A stretch of 64,000 bases of DNA from Vreelandella populi (GCF_003989825.1 NZ_RZHE01000012.1:62001-126000); one strand, 5' to 3'; positions 17,777 to 27,201 are shown, numbered from the stretch's first letter. Program-made: numbers and translations. Notes: generated by a model not told the origin, from the sequence alone.

Positions 17777-19531
17777 TTAAACTGTTCTGTCATGTAGCCA
17801 CTTCTCAAATGCCCCGGGTAATAGCGGTTTAGCGATAAAATATCCCTGGGCCTCGTCGCAACCTAGTTCCATGAGGCGGCGGTAGGAAGTATCGTTTTCT
17901 ATTCCTTCGGCCACCACTCGGTAGCCCAGGTCATGGGCCATTGAGATCATGGAATTAACCAGCGTCTCGGTGCGCGCGTCCTCACCAAGTTCGGTGATAA
18001 AGCGGCGGTCTATTTTTACGGTGTGGGCAGGAATCTCGTGCAGATAAGAGAGGCTGCTATAACCGGTACCAAAATCATCGATAGCGACTCGCAGGCCTGC
18101 CGCGATCAGCGTCTTAAGCTGGTTAGCTGCCACTTCCCCCTGGCTGATCAGAGCGCTTTCGGTAAGTTCCACTTCTATAGCGGTGCTCGGTAGCGCCATG
18201 CACGCCATTTCATCCAGGAGCCGTATGGCAAAATCCTCTTCCTCGAGATTGGTTGCTGATACATTGACCGAAATCTGGAGTGTTTTCCCTTCTCGATGCC
18301 AAGCTGCCGCCTGTCGAATGGCATGACGCAACACCCACTGCGTTAGTGGTTTTGCCATGGGCGTATTTTCGATCAATGGAATAAATTCGCCAGGCGATAT
18401 TTCACCCAGAGTGGGGTGTTGCCAGCGCAACAGCGCTTCTGCCCCTAAACACTCTCCGTTCGTCAGGGAGACTCGCGGCTGGAAGACCAGATAAAGCTCA
18501 TTCATGTTTTCAAGTGCCGGGCCGATGCCACCCAATATGGTAAAGCGTCGTTGGTAATGGGCATCTAGATCCAATGAAAAGAGCCCGGCAGATTTTCCTG
18601 CCTGGCGAGCATCCAGGCAAGCAGCATGAGCGGTTCGCAAGACATCTTCGGGCGTAACTTCGCTCAGGCTAAAAGGAGCGATGCCCATGGTGGGTCGTAA
18701 CAATACGGGTGCGGCTCGGGTGGACTCAAGCACGAGCAGCGCTTGGCGTAAGCGAGTCGCTTCTTCCAGCAGGTCGGCATCACTCGTTTGATCCACCAAA
18801 TGCACAAATTGACATCCGCCCAGGTGATAGAGCTTCGATTTTGAGTCGATGGCCTGCTGCAGGCAACGGGCAGTAACGCGTGCCAGCTCATCAAGAAAAG
18901 CGGGCCCCATGGTACGGTGAAGCGTACTTAATTCACTGGCATCGACCACCTCGGTAAATAAGGCAACTTTCTGTCCATTCGGTGCATTTCGCTCCATGTC
19001 TTGCAAGTCTTCGGCAAACTGATGACGGTTGGAAAGGCCTGTCAACGGGTCAATCCGGCCGAAAGCATGCTGCAATTCAATCTGAGCCATTACCATGGCA
19101 GCCAGATCGTAAAGCGTCTTCTGTTCCTGTTCAGACACCTCACGAGGTTGAGTGCCCAGAACGCACATCGCGCCAAAGGTATGGCCCTCTCGCGTCACTA
19201 GCGGTGCGCCCGCGTAGAAACGAATGCCCGAGTTCGCTAAATTGCTATTCCGGTAGCGATCCGAGGCGAGAAGATCCGGGATAATAAGGATTTGAGAGGA
19301 GTCACAGACGTCCGCGCAGGGCGCCGTTTCACGAGGTATCTCCCAATGGTCAACGCCCACTCTAGACTTAAACCACTGACGGTTCTCATCAGTAAGCGAC
19401 ACGGCTGCGATCGGCAAACCGAAAAGCTGACTGGCCATTCGTGTGATCCGGTCAAAACTTTCACTGGGCGAGGTATCCAGCAGATTTAACTGGCGGAGTG
19501 CGAATAAACGGTCCTGTTCTTGGGTATTCAT
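17777..19531 (-). CDS. GAF-(degenerate GGDEF)-EAL protein, probable c-di-GMP phosphodiesterase
   Basis: A 584-residue protein. The N-terminal GAF domain (about 20-155) has the IAAVSLTDENRQWFKSRVG and AGAPLVTREGHTFGAMCVLG stretches typical of this class. The GGDEF-like domain that follows has its signature changed to LGGCQF, so it should not make c-di-GMP. The EAL domain is complete: EALLRWQHP, IEVELTESAL, DDFGTGYSSLSYL, VKIDRRFI and a final DEAQGYFIAKPL. It is most likely a phosphodiesterase tuned by the GAF input. Single gene, divergent from the decayed region downstream. Confidence 0.88.
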   Translation of the reverse strand: MNTQEQDRLFALRQLNLLDTSPSESFDRITRMASQLFGLPIAAVSLTDENRQWFKSRVGVDHWEIPRETAPCADVCDSSQILIIPDLLASDRYRNSNLANSGIRFYAGAPLVTREGHTFGAMCVLGTQPREVSEQEQKTLYDLAAMVMAQIELQHAFGRIDPLTGLSNRHQFAEDLQDMERNAPNGQKVALFTEVVDASELSTLHRTMGPAFLDELARVTARCLQQAIDSKSKLYHLGGCQFVHLVDQTSDADLLEEATRLRQALLVLESTRAAPVLLRPTMGIAPFSLSEVTPEDVLRTAHAACLDARQAGKSAGLFSLDLDAHYQRRFTILGGIGPALENMNELYLVFQPRVSLTNGECLGAEALLRWQHPTLGEISPGEFIPLIENTPMAKPLTQWVLRHAIRQAAAWHREGKTLQISVNVSATNLEEEDFAIRLLDEMACMALPSTAIEVELTESALISQGEVAANQLKTLIAAGLRVAIDDFGTGYSSLSYLHEIPAHTVKIDRRFITELGEDARTETLVNSMISMAHDLGYRVVAEGIENDTSYRRLMELGCDEAQGYFIAKPLLPGAFEKWLHDRTV

Positions 19532-20408
19532 TAAGCGTTGTTCTACCCTGTGGAGAATATTGATCCTTGAGTAATGATTATACTCGTCAAATGTGAATGT
19601 TATTGATTGATAAAATACACTTTCTTATGCTTTTTACATTAAAGGGACATTAATGGCTCCGACATCGTCAGGCGCAGAATTACTATGCCACTACAGTTTG
19701 AAGGAGTTATTGAATCAGCAAAATAATGAGGAGGTCGCCATCATCGCCGCAATGAGCCATATGTGCATCGATGCAACTACCGCGCAGCTTCGGATTTGGG
19801 TTACAAGACAACGATTATCCATGATGCCTGCGCCACGCTGGATCTTGAATTCGATGGCAGGAAGGTGCCAGCGTCTCAGGTTCACGCAACGATAATGGCA
19901 GCCTTGGCATTCGCTTACGGCACGGTAACTACAACGCAGCAATATGTCGGCTAATGCCATATCAAGCCATTCCACCCGGGTTTCGGTCAGGCGCTGGCTG
20001 AGCAGTATCAATACCAGGGCGCAGGGCTTGTTATGTAAATCGCTGAAAACGTATGTCCACGCCCCGCATGCACCACACCATTATCGCTGGTCAGATAAGC
20101 GCCTTCCGTAGAGGTGTTGCCCAGCATCGCTCCTACCTATGACAGAGTAAGACGTGGCTGGCCCAAAATACCGTTCTGCCACCGTACCAGTGAGATTGCA
20201 GAGGGCATGACATCAGCCATGCTTTCTTGGGGTGCCTCATCGGCCAATGGCGCCGGGACCGATAATCCGGATACTTCTTGGAATTAATACCGGTTTCCGA
20301 TTCGGGTATCTGAACCAGTCAGGTCACGCCGGAACGACTAGCGTATTCCTATCTATTAGCTATCCTCTAGTCAATCATGGAGCGTCACATAATCGGGAGG
20401 CACTGCCT
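19532..20408. other. Decayed region before the ABC exporter
   Basis: Contains the isochorismatase-like pseudogene (annotated) and about 450 bases after it with frequent stops on both strands. The minus strand at about 20055-20130 reads NTSTEGAYLTSDNGVVHAG, which might be another gene fragment, but I could not assign it. Confidence 0.35.
19677..19954 (+). pseudogene. Cysteine hydrolase (isochorismatase family) gene remnant
   Basis: The first frame gives AMSHMCIDATT, the conserved nucleophile block with its catalytic cysteine. A one-base deletion near 19780 moves the homology to the next frame: RAASDLGYKTTIIHDACAT, then LEFDGRKVPASQVHATIMAA and the stop. Together they form the C-terminal half of an isochorismatase-like hydrolase; the N-terminal half with the catalytic Asp and Lys is missing. 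Truncation plus frameshift make it non-functional. Confidence 0.7.
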
Positions 20409-20558
20409 GTGCCCAGGAATCTGCTGATAGCGGAAATCGGTGTCGAAGGGGCCAAGCGGTTGCTCTGGCTGCGCTATGTCATTGAACTTGCCGATCAGCA
20501 GGCACGTCTCAAGGCGTTATTCACTTCCCACCCGCAGATGGCCGACGCCACCCTATGA
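20409..20558 (+). CDS. Possible 49-residue protein translationally coupled to the ABC exporter
   Basis: GTG start eight bases after GGGAGG; the product begins MPRNLLIAEIGVEGAKRLLW and is helical and charged in its second half. Its stop overlaps the exporter ATG in an ATGA arrangement, a common sign of translational coupling. The frame is open further upstream, but that part does not look coding. No family recognised; it could instead be the tail of a lost upstream gene that keeps the coupling. Confidence 0.4.
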   Translation: MPRNLLIAEIGVEGAKRLLWLRYVIELADQQARLKALFTSHPQMADATL

Positions 20559-22375
20559 CATATTCCACAACAAAGGGAGATGTCGCCTCACTTGCATTGC
20601 GGCCTTTGCCCCATCGGCCGGTCGCCTTTTTGATGCGCTACGTGCGCATTCGCTCCTGGCAATTCGGCCTGCTGGCGACCGTCGTCATCAGCGCGGCGGC
20701 CTGCGCGGTCGCCGTGCAGTATGGCATGAAGCTGTTGGTCGATGGCATGGCGGACCAGGAACGTACCTTCGACAGCGTCCTGACCCCGTTTCTCCTCTTC
20801 ATCGGCCTGATCGGATTCGAAAACGTGTTGTGGCGAGGCAGTGGCTGGCTGGGTAGCCGCTCGATCGTGAAGACCTGCGCCGATATGCGCGTCGACCTAT
20901 TCACGCATCTGACCGGTCACTCGATGCGCTACTTCGGTCGGCATCATACCGGCGCGCTGGGGACACGCATCTCGGCGACCGGTGGCTCGGCAGGGTCTAT
21001 CATGACCACGCTCACCTGGAACATCACGCCACCGTGCGTCGACTTCATCGGTGCCGTGATAATCTTCTCAACCATCGACTGGCGCATGGCCGCGGCGCTG
21101 GTCGCCTTCGTTGCCATTGTCGCCGTCATCATTATCGGCTTCGGCATTCGTGGCCGCCATCTGCATCAGGAATTCGCCCGCCAATCTTCACAGATTGGTG
21201 GCGAGGTTGTCGATCTGGTCTCCAACGTGTGGACCATCAAGGCCTTTTCCGCGCGCCAGCAGGAGCGTGACCGCTTGGCCCACGTGATAGGAAACGAAGC
21301 GCGCGCTCAGCGACGTAGCTGGATGTATGTCGAGAAGGCCCGCGTACTACACGATATCTGCCTATGGGTGATGGCCGGTTCGATGCTGCTGTGGGCGCTC
21401 TGGCTATGGACCGAGGGAAGCGTCACCTCGGGCGACGTGGTCGTAGTCAGTGCACTGACGTTCCGCATCCTGCACGGTTCGCGAGACCTGGCGCTGGCGC
21501 TGGTGAATATCTCACAGGAGTTTGGTGCCATCGCCGATACGCTTAACATCATCGCCCGCCCCCATGATCTTGAGGACCCACAGGACGATCGACCTCTGGA
21601 AGCGAAGGCCGGCACGATCAATTTCGACCAGATAACCTACGCCTACCCCAACGGCCAGCAGGTATTCAAGAATTTCTCGCTGCATATCCCGGCGGGCCAG
21701 AAGGTGGGCATCGTCGGCGCCTCGGGGGCCGGGAAGTCGACGCTGGTATCGCTGATCCAACGCCTCGATGATGTGCAGGAGGGGCGTATCTTAATCGATG
21801 GTCAGCCGATAGACGCCGTCAACCAAGACAGCCTGCGTATGGCCATCGCTGTCGTCCCGCAGGAGAGTGCACTGTTCCACCGCAGCATCATGGAAAACAT
21901 CCGCTATGGGCGCCCCGATGCTTCGGATGCCGAGGTTATTGCCGCCGCCAAGCATGCTTATTGCGACGAGTTCATACGCGAACTGCCACTGGGCTACGAC
22001 ACTCAGGTGGGCGAGCGCGGCATCCGGCTCTCTGGGGGCCAGCGTCAACGTCTAGGGATTGCGCGCGCCTTTCTCAAGGATGCGCCGATTCTGATTCTCG
22101 ACGAGCCTACCTCGGCGCTAGACACCCACTCCGAGCGCGAGATCCAGATGGCACTCACCCAATTGGTACAGGGGCGTACCGTCCTCGCCGTGGCGCACCG
22201 GCTCTCAACCGTATCAACCTTTGACCGCATCGTGGTGATGCGCAGCGGCGAAGTTGTCGAGGATGGGCCGCCCGATGAACTGCGTCGCCAGGAAGGCATC
22301 TTTGCATCACTGTGGCGCATCCAGGCCGATGGCTTTGCTACCGAAACGACGACTCCGGGCAATGCAACGAGTTGA
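20555..22375 (+). CDS. ABC transporter, fused permease and ATP-binding protein (exporter type)
   Basis: A 606-residue half-transporter with six predicted membrane helices in residues 30-330 and a nucleotide-binding domain from about 350. The ATPase part shows Walker A GASGAGKST, the Q-loop in VVPQESALFH, signature LSGGQRQRLGIARAF, Walker B ILILDEPTSALD and the switch His in AHRLST. Layout and length fit MsbA/LmrA-like exporters that work as dimers. No substrate clue comes from the neighbours; the only possible partner is the small coupled ORF at its start. Confidence 0.93.
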   Translation: MTYSTTKGDVASLALRPLPHRPVAFLMRYVRIRSWQFGLLATVVISAAACAVAVQYGMKLLVDGMADQERTFDSVLTPFLLFIGLIGFENVLWRGSGWLGSRSIVKTCADMRVDLFTHLTGHSMRYFGRHHTGALGTRISATGGSAGSIMTTLTWNITPPCVDFIGAVIIFSTIDWRMAAALVAFVAIVAVIIIGFGIRGRHLHQEFARQSSQIGGEVVDLVSNVWTIKAFSARQQERDRLAHVIGNEARAQRRSWMYVEKARVLHDICLWVMAGSMLLWALWLWTEGSVTSGDVVVVSALTFRILHGSRDLALALVNISQEFGAIADTLNIIARPHDLEDPQDDRPLEAKAGTINFDQITYAYPNGQQVFKNFSLHIPAGQKVGIVGASGAGKSTLVSLIQRLDDVQEGRILIDGQPIDAVNQDSLRMAIAVVPQESALFHRSIMENIRYGRPDASDAEVIAAAKHAYCDEFIRELPLGYDTQVGERGIRLSGGQRQRLGIARAFLKDAPILILDEPTSALDTHSEREIQMALTQLVQGRTVLAVAHRLSTVSTFDRIVVMRSGEVVEDGPPDELRRQEGIFASLWRIQADGFATETTTPGNATS

Positions 22376-22660
22376 CCTTCCGGCAACTTGGCTGCGCCCT
22401 GTAACCCTGTCAACCTGTGTGTAAGCTTGGATCTCTATGACCGCTTTTGGCCGAATACTGCTAATCACTCTATCCTGAGAGATAGCAAACGATACGAAAG
22501 TGATCTGCCGGAAATGTAATCAGCATGGCCGTTTGTTTTATACATTGGCAAGACTAGTAGTTTTATGCGCAAGGCAATTCTTGGGTTCAAGAATTTAGTA
22601 GATTAATAATGATAGTTACGTTTGGGATAGTCTCGTTGTGACTTAGCTAAGGTTGGGAAT

Positions 22661-22939
22661 ATGGAACAGTTATATAATTCATTTGCCAATACACCATTAT
22701 GGATTGTTTTAGCTTTAATTTGCATTGGATTTGGTATTGCCGGCTGGCGCAAATGGAAATCGGTAAATGATAGACATAGGGCGACTAGCCTTGAAGCAAG
22801 TTCTAGTAGTTCCAAGCCCCAAAAATTATTGGGAAAAGTTGAGGTTTATGTAGGTATTGCAGCTGGAATAGTGGGTAGCATAAGCGGATTAATTCAAATA
22901 GGCGTTTTCTTTGGCTGGTGGCCAGAGGTATTGGGGTAA
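22661..22939 (+). CDS. Small membrane protein of unknown function
   Basis: A 92-residue protein with two hydrophobic segments, residues 11-30 (TPLWIVLALICIGFGIAGW) and 63-88 (VYVGIAAGIVGSISGLIQIG), joined by a basic then serine-rich linker. Coding is supported by the coherent membrane pattern and KWKSVNDRHR positive-inside loop. It lies in an AT-rich patch unlike the flanking exporter, hinting at recent arrival. Only a weak ribosome site. No family recognised. Confidence 0.55.
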   Translation: MEQLYNSFANTPLWIVLALICIGFGIAGWRKWKSVNDRHRATSLEASSSSSKPQKLLGKVEVYVGIAAGIVGSISGLIQIGVFFGWWPEVLG

Positions 22940-23108
22940 GAGGGGGGCTAGGACTTTGCTAAAAATAATACCGAATTGTTTCCTGATAACGTAATAATGG
23001 CCAATATAATGCCGTTTTTTATGTCGGTGCACTTTCGCCGTTATGCAAAACAAAATTTCTCCGTTTCGCATACTGCTAGGTAACTTAGGCTAAAAGGAGA
23101 TCATTACA

Positions 23109-23504
23109 ATGCTCAAACAGGTAGGCGAAGTTGAAATTCAGCCCAAACACAGAGCTACGTGCCACTGTGGCATGGTGGAACTAGAAATTGGCCTGCCTGA
23201 TGGTCTTGTTGATCCGAAAAGGTGTAACTGCTCTATTTGTGTGCGAAAAGGAGCGGTTATGGCCTATGTGCCAGTAAGTGGCCTGCGCGTTATTAAAGGT
23301 GCTGAGCACCTTAAGCTTTATCAGTTTAATACGCAGGTCGCAAAGCACTATTTTTGTTCGAACTGCGGTATCTACACGCATCATCAAACACGCTCTCATC
23401 CTGATATGTATGGATTCAATGTTGGGTGTTTGGTGGGCGTATACCCACATGATATTGGCAATGTTCCGATCAGTGATGGCATAAACCATGAATCGGATTT
23501 GTAG
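23109..23504 (+). CDS. GFA family (CENP-V/GFA domain) zinc-binding protein
   Basis: A 131-residue protein with the cysteine pattern of glutathione-dependent formaldehyde-activating-like proteins: CHCG near the N-terminus, CNCSIC, and CSNCGIYTHHQ for the second zinc site. AAGGAG lies just before the ATG. The family is widespread, and few members actually act on formaldehyde-glutathione, so the reaction is unknown. It stands alone in an AT-rich patch. Confidence 0.87.
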   Translation: MLKQVGEVEIQPKHRATCHCGMVELEIGLPDGLVDPKRCNCSICVRKGAVMAYVPVSGLRVIKGAEHLKLYQFNTQVAKHYFCSNCGIYTHHQTRSHPDMYGFNVGCLVGVYPHDIGNVPISDGINHESDL

Positions 23505-23655
23505 TATAGAGCCTAATCAAGTGTTCCAATTCGTTCAGGTCAAACCACCCTCCAAGACAGCCTTGTCTCCGCTTCGCTACAGTTGTCAATGAACAACGGC
23601 ATTAATCAAGTTTTAGTGCGAGTATCTGGCATGAATAAACATATTCTGCTGAAGG

Positions 23656-24399
23656 TCAAAGAAGCGGCCGACTAGCAAGCTCAAGCCCCAGCAATATCAA
23701 GAAGAGCAAAAAGCACTGGCGGAACCGCTTAGGGCTAATCCGCATCCGTACATATTGACCCGCCCACATTCCGATCAGTGCAGGAATAATCGCCACGGCG
23801 GACGTGCCTAACTGCGTGGCCTGGAAAGCATCATGGGCGAACAGCCCGAATGCCAGTGCGACTGTGGAAACAGTGAATGATAAGCCTAGGGCTTGTACGA
23901 ATTCTTCCCGATTCATATTTAGCGAGGCCAGATACGGCACGGCCGGCATCACGAACACGCCCGTGGCGCCCGTGACTATTCCCGTTATCAGGCCGATCAC
24001 CGGGGAAAGCCACCGCTCCAAGAACATGGAAACAGAGAAAGTGGGGGCGATAAGCGCATAACCTGCGTAGACCATCAAAGCAATGCCGAGTCCAAAACCG
24101 GACCAGAGCGGATCTACGCGCACCAGCAACGCGGAGCCTGCAATCGTGCCTAGGCAGATGCACAGCATCATTGGCCATAAACGTCTTATCAACTGCGTGA
24201 TCGATGGACCGGAAAACAGCTGCCAGACATTGGTCACGAAAGAGGGGAGAACGAGAAGGGCAGCAGCGCTCGCCGGTGGCATTGCCATGCCAAGTAACCC
24301 CATCGCGACGGTAGGCAGGCCCATGCCGGTGACGCCTTTTACAACGCCAGCCACCAGGAAGGTGCCCACCAGAAACAGAAGATACACCATGGAGTCGTG
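23656..24399 (-). CDS. TauE/SafE family sulfite/anion exporter
   Basis: A 247-residue integral membrane protein with about eight hydrophobic segments. The duplicated TauE/SafE motif is visible as GVVKGVTGMGLPTVAMGLL in the first half and GIVTGATGVFVMPAVPYL in the second. Members export sulfite, sulfoacetate or other small organic anions. The start is taken at MHDSMVYLLFLV; the frame extends upstream without support. It is divergent from a LysR gene that is now broken, probably its former regulator. Confidence 0.87.
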   Translation of the reverse strand, partial: HDSMVYLLFLVGTFLVAGVVKGVTGMGLPTVAMGLLGMAMPPASAAALLVLPSFVTNVWQLFSGPSITQLIRRLWPMMLCICLGTIAGSALLVRVDPLWSGFGLGIALMVYAGYALIAPTFSVSMFLERWLSPVIGLITGIVTGATGVFVMPAVPYLASLNMNREEFVQALGLSFTVSTVALAFGLFAHDAFQATQLGTSAVAIIPALIGMWAGQYVRMRISPKRFRQCFLLFLILLGLELASRPLL

Positions 24400-24521
24400 C
24401 ATAGAAGGCCCGAGTTGAGGAACGGCTGCGAGCTCAATTGAAGCGCAGGATAATGCCCGACACAATACGGAATTATCAGCTCACCCTTCGGGTAATCCGA
24501 AGACAGGCGCGAGGCACTTTC

Positions 24522-25153
24522 ATGCGACTCGACTTGGTAGATCTTCATCTATTTCTTTGTATTGTGGATGCGGGAAGCATCACCGCTGGGGCAAATCGTG
24601 CCCATCTGGCGTTGGCGTCAGCCAGCGAGCGGGTTCGCAAGATCGAAAGTGCCGCTGGCGTCGCCTTGCTGGAACGGCGGCCTAAGGGCGTGGTCACCAC
24701 AGAAGCTGGAGAGGCGTTGGCCCATCATGCACGCCATATACTTCGCCAGCAGGAAATGCTTAAAGGTGAGCTGCAAGACTTCGCGATGGGCGCACGCGGC
24801 ACCCTTCACCTCTACGCCAATTCGTAGGCCTGGCCCAGGGGAGTGCCCTACAGGATCATATTAATGATCAGGCACGCACAGCAGGCCGCCTTCTTGATCT
24901 GCGAATTCGCATGAAAACATATGAAGGTGTGTGCGAGATGGTGTCTCACGGGGTAGGTATCGGCATTTTGCCGCAAAGTGTCGCTAAGCGTTATAGGCGA
25001 CGGCATTCCTATGCAACGCTTTTGTTAACCGACGCCTGGGCGCGTCGGCAGCTATGCCTGTGTTTCAGGGAATGGAAAGTACTGTCTGCGCCTATGCAAC
25101 GCTTGCTTACGCATTTGGGAACTAGCCAAGGTAAGCCGAACGTTAGTTCTTAA
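24522..25153 (+). pseudogene. LysR family regulator gene with an internal deletion
   Basis: The N-terminus is a normal LysR winged helix (MRLDLVDLHLFLCIVDAGSI, then ALASASERVRKIE and LLERRPKGV). The frame stops at 24825-24827 right after GTLHLYANS. A second frame then continues from FVGLAQGSALQDHINDQ through MVSHGVGIGILPQSVA to a stop at 25153. The first half of the effector domain, roughly 85 codons, is missing, and the junction also shifts the frame. The DNA-binding domain alone could still be made, but ligand control is lost. It lies divergent from the TauE/SafE gene. Confidence 0.8.
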
Positions 25154-25295
25154 CCGTAAGATCATGGTCGCCACTTATGGCTTACAATAATGATCGGTAC
25201 CTTAGATTAGGCAGCGTCGACTAGCGCGATGAAGACACGCCTGCGAAGCCCCCGATACCTTGCCGCACGTTTCCTGACCACAGGTGAAACCATTG

Positions 25296-26099
25296 ATGTA
25301 CCCACGATTTATTTTACGCCTGCTGGTCTTGGTGCCGCTGCTACTGCTGGCAGGCTGTGATGAGACGCCGACCGGGCGCTCCCAGCTGGCGTTAGTGCCT
25401 CATAACATGATGGCGCAAATGGGCGAAGATGCTTTCGAGCAACTGCTAAGCAATCAGCCTGTATCGCGCGATGCGGGTGCCAATCGACTGGTGCAGTGTG
25501 TGGCCCAAAAGGTGGTCGCCGCCGCTGAAGCAAGCTATCCCGCCCTCGAGTTTCCTGAAGCCTGGGAAGTCGTTGTGTTTGAAGAATCTTCTCCCAATGC
25601 CTTCGCGCTGCCGGGTGGGCGCATCGGTGTGCATAGCGGTTTATTGGATGTGGCCGAGACGCCCGCCCAGCTGGCAGCGGTGATCGGGCACGAGGTGAGC
25701 CATGTGCTGGCTGATCATGGCAATGAACGGCTTACCCAGCAGCTCGGCATTAAAGCCGTATTAATGCTTGTGGGTTTGTTAGGGGAAGGGGATATGGGGC
25801 ATCATCAATTGATGCAGGCGTTGGGCATCGGTGCCCAGCTCGGCATCAGCCTGCCGTTCAGCCGCACCCATGAGGAAGAAGCCGATTTGATGGGCTTAGC
25901 CATCATGGCTCGTGCCGGGTTCGATCCGCAACAGAGCGTGGCGCTATGGCGCAATATGGCCGCTGTCGGCGGCGGCCAGCCGCCAGAGTTCCTGTCTACT
26001 CACCCGGCTCATGCCTCCCGCATCAAGGCATTACAGCAAGGCTTGGAAGAGGCCACGGCCACCTATCGCACGGTTGCCCCTGCTAACTGTTCAGGTTAG
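25296..26099 (+). CDS. M48 family metalloprotease, lipoprotein
   Basis: Zinc metalloprotease of 267 residues, probably at the outer membrane facing the periplasm. The N-terminus has a hydrophobic stretch ending in a lipobox, LLAGC, with lipidated Cys21. The zinc motif HEVSH lies at 132-136 and the third ligand in EEEADLMGL. NAFALPGGRIGVHSGLL is the conserved M48 segment. It resembles the single-domain LoiP/YcaL-type proteases that act on misassembled envelope proteins. AGGTGA eight bases before this ATG supports the start; a GTG 12 bases upstream is possible. Confidence 0.9.
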   Translation: MYPRFILRLLVLVPLLLLAGCDETPTGRSQLALVPHNMMAQMGEDAFEQLLSNQPVSRDAGANRLVQCVAQKVVAAAEASYPALEFPEAWEVVVFEESSPNAFALPGGRIGVHSGLLDVAETPAQLAAVIGHEVSHVLADHGNERLTQQLGIKAVLMLVGLLGEGDMGHHQLMQALGIGAQLGISLPFSRTHEEEADLMGLAIMARAGFDPQQSVALWRNMAAVGGGQPPEFLSTHPAHASRIKALQQGLEEATATYRTVAPANCSG

Positions 26100-26210
26100 T
26101 TGAAGGTCAGCCATGCAGTAGTGGTATCGTTTGGTGAAATTCTGGCAGCTTGCTGCCCGTCTATACGCTAATATATGATCCATATGCGTTTCATATATAA
26201 AGGGCATTCC

Positions 26211-26417
26211 ATGGGCATCGTAAAAATCAACGACCAGCTACACGAAGACATTCGTAAAGCCAGCTCGGTCATGGTGCGCTCGATCAACGCGCAGGCGGAA
26301 TACTGGATTAAGGTAGGCATGCTGGCGGAGGCCAATCCGGGTATGACCTTCTCTGACATCATGCGCGAGCAGATGAAGCAGGCGGACGTTGAGGTAAGGA
26401 AGGTGATCGGTGGCTAA
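26211..26417 (+). CDS. ParD-like antitoxin family protein
   Basis: A 68-residue protein starting MGIVKINDQLHEDIRKASSV, matching the ParD_like family (PF11903): an N-terminal beta strand and helix of ribbon-helix-helix type, then SINAQAEYWIKVGMLAE. An in-frame ATG further upstream lacks the conserved start. Its last 8 bases overlap the methionine aminopeptidase gene instead of a recognisable ParE toxin. Proteins of this type are known next to a map gene, so a role in controlling that transcript is plausible; this is inference. Confidence 0.78.
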   Translation: MGIVKINDQLHEDIRKASSVMVRSINAQAEYWIKVGMLAEANPGMTFSDIMREQMKQADVEVRKVIGG

Positions 26418-27201
26418 CGTAGTGCTCAAAAATGAAGAAGAGTTGAAGCTGATGCGCGAAGCTGGGCGTTTGCTCGCGTCGGTATTCAGCTATCTCGATA
26501 CGCTGATCGTGCCGGGTGCGACCACCATGCAGATCAATGACTGGGCCGAGCGCTATATCGTTGATGAGTTAAAAGCCCGCCCGGCCAGTAAAGGGCAATA
26601 CGATTATCAGTATGTGCTGAATGCCTCTGTGAATCATGTGGTGTGTCATGGCATTCCTTCTGAAGCGCAGGCGCTTAAATCCGGCGATATCGTTAACGTC
26701 GATATCACGCTTGAGAAGAACGGGTTAATTGCTGATTCGAGCAAGATGTACCTAGTGGGGGATGTAAAACCCATTGCAAAACGCTTGGTCGATAAAACCT
26801 ATGAGGCCCTGTGGGAAGGCATCCGCGCCGTTAAGCCGGGGGCAACGCTCGGTGATGTGGGCCACGCGATTCAACGGCATGCGGAACAGAACGGCTACTC
26901 GGTGGTGCGTGACTACTGTGGCCACGGCATTGGCCGGGAAATGCATGAAGAGCCCGAAGTATTGCACTACGGCAAGCCGGGGAAAGGGTTGGTATTAAAA
27001 GAAGGTATGGTGTTTACCATTGAGCCCATGATTAACCAGGGCAAAGCCAAAATAAAAACCAAGAAAGATGGCTGGACGGTAGTGACCAGTGACAAAACAT
27101 TATCCGCGCAGTGGGAGCATACGGTAGCGGTTACTGCTGATGGTGTTGAGGTGCTGACACTTCGTGATGAGGAACGTATTCAACCTGAAATTCATCAGTA
27201 A
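26410..27201 (+). CDS. map: Type I methionine aminopeptidase
   Basis: Removes N-terminal methionine from nascent proteins; 263 residues as usual for bacterial type I enzymes. Metal ligands are visible as Asp in VNVDITL, Asp in IADSSKMY, His in DYCGHGIGREMHE, Glu in VFTIEPM and Glu in AQWEHTV; NHVVCHGIP holds the conserved His. The GTG start overlaps the ParD-like gene by 8 bases. The usual Asp-Thr-Ser of housekeeping Map is Asp-Ser-Ser here. Since most gammaproteobacteria carry map near rpsB, this may be a second, regulated copy. Confidence 0.92.
   Translation: MANVVLKNEEELKLMREAGRLLASVFSYLDTLIVPGATTMQINDWAERYIVDELKARPASKGQYDYQYVLNASVNHVVCHGIPSEAQALKSGDIVNVDITLEKNGLIADSSKMYLVGDVKPIAKRLVDKTYEALWEGIRAVKPGATLGDVGHAIQRHAEQNGYSVVRDYCGHGIGREMHEEPEVLHYGKPGKGLVLKEGMVFTIEPMINQGKAKIKTKKDGWTVVTSDKTLSAQWEHTVAVTADGVEVLTLRDEERIQPEIHQ

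Noticed and set aside
26211..27201. Classical toxin-antitoxin pair
   Set aside because: The partner of the ParD-like protein is a complete methionine aminopeptidase, not a ParE, RelE or other toxin.
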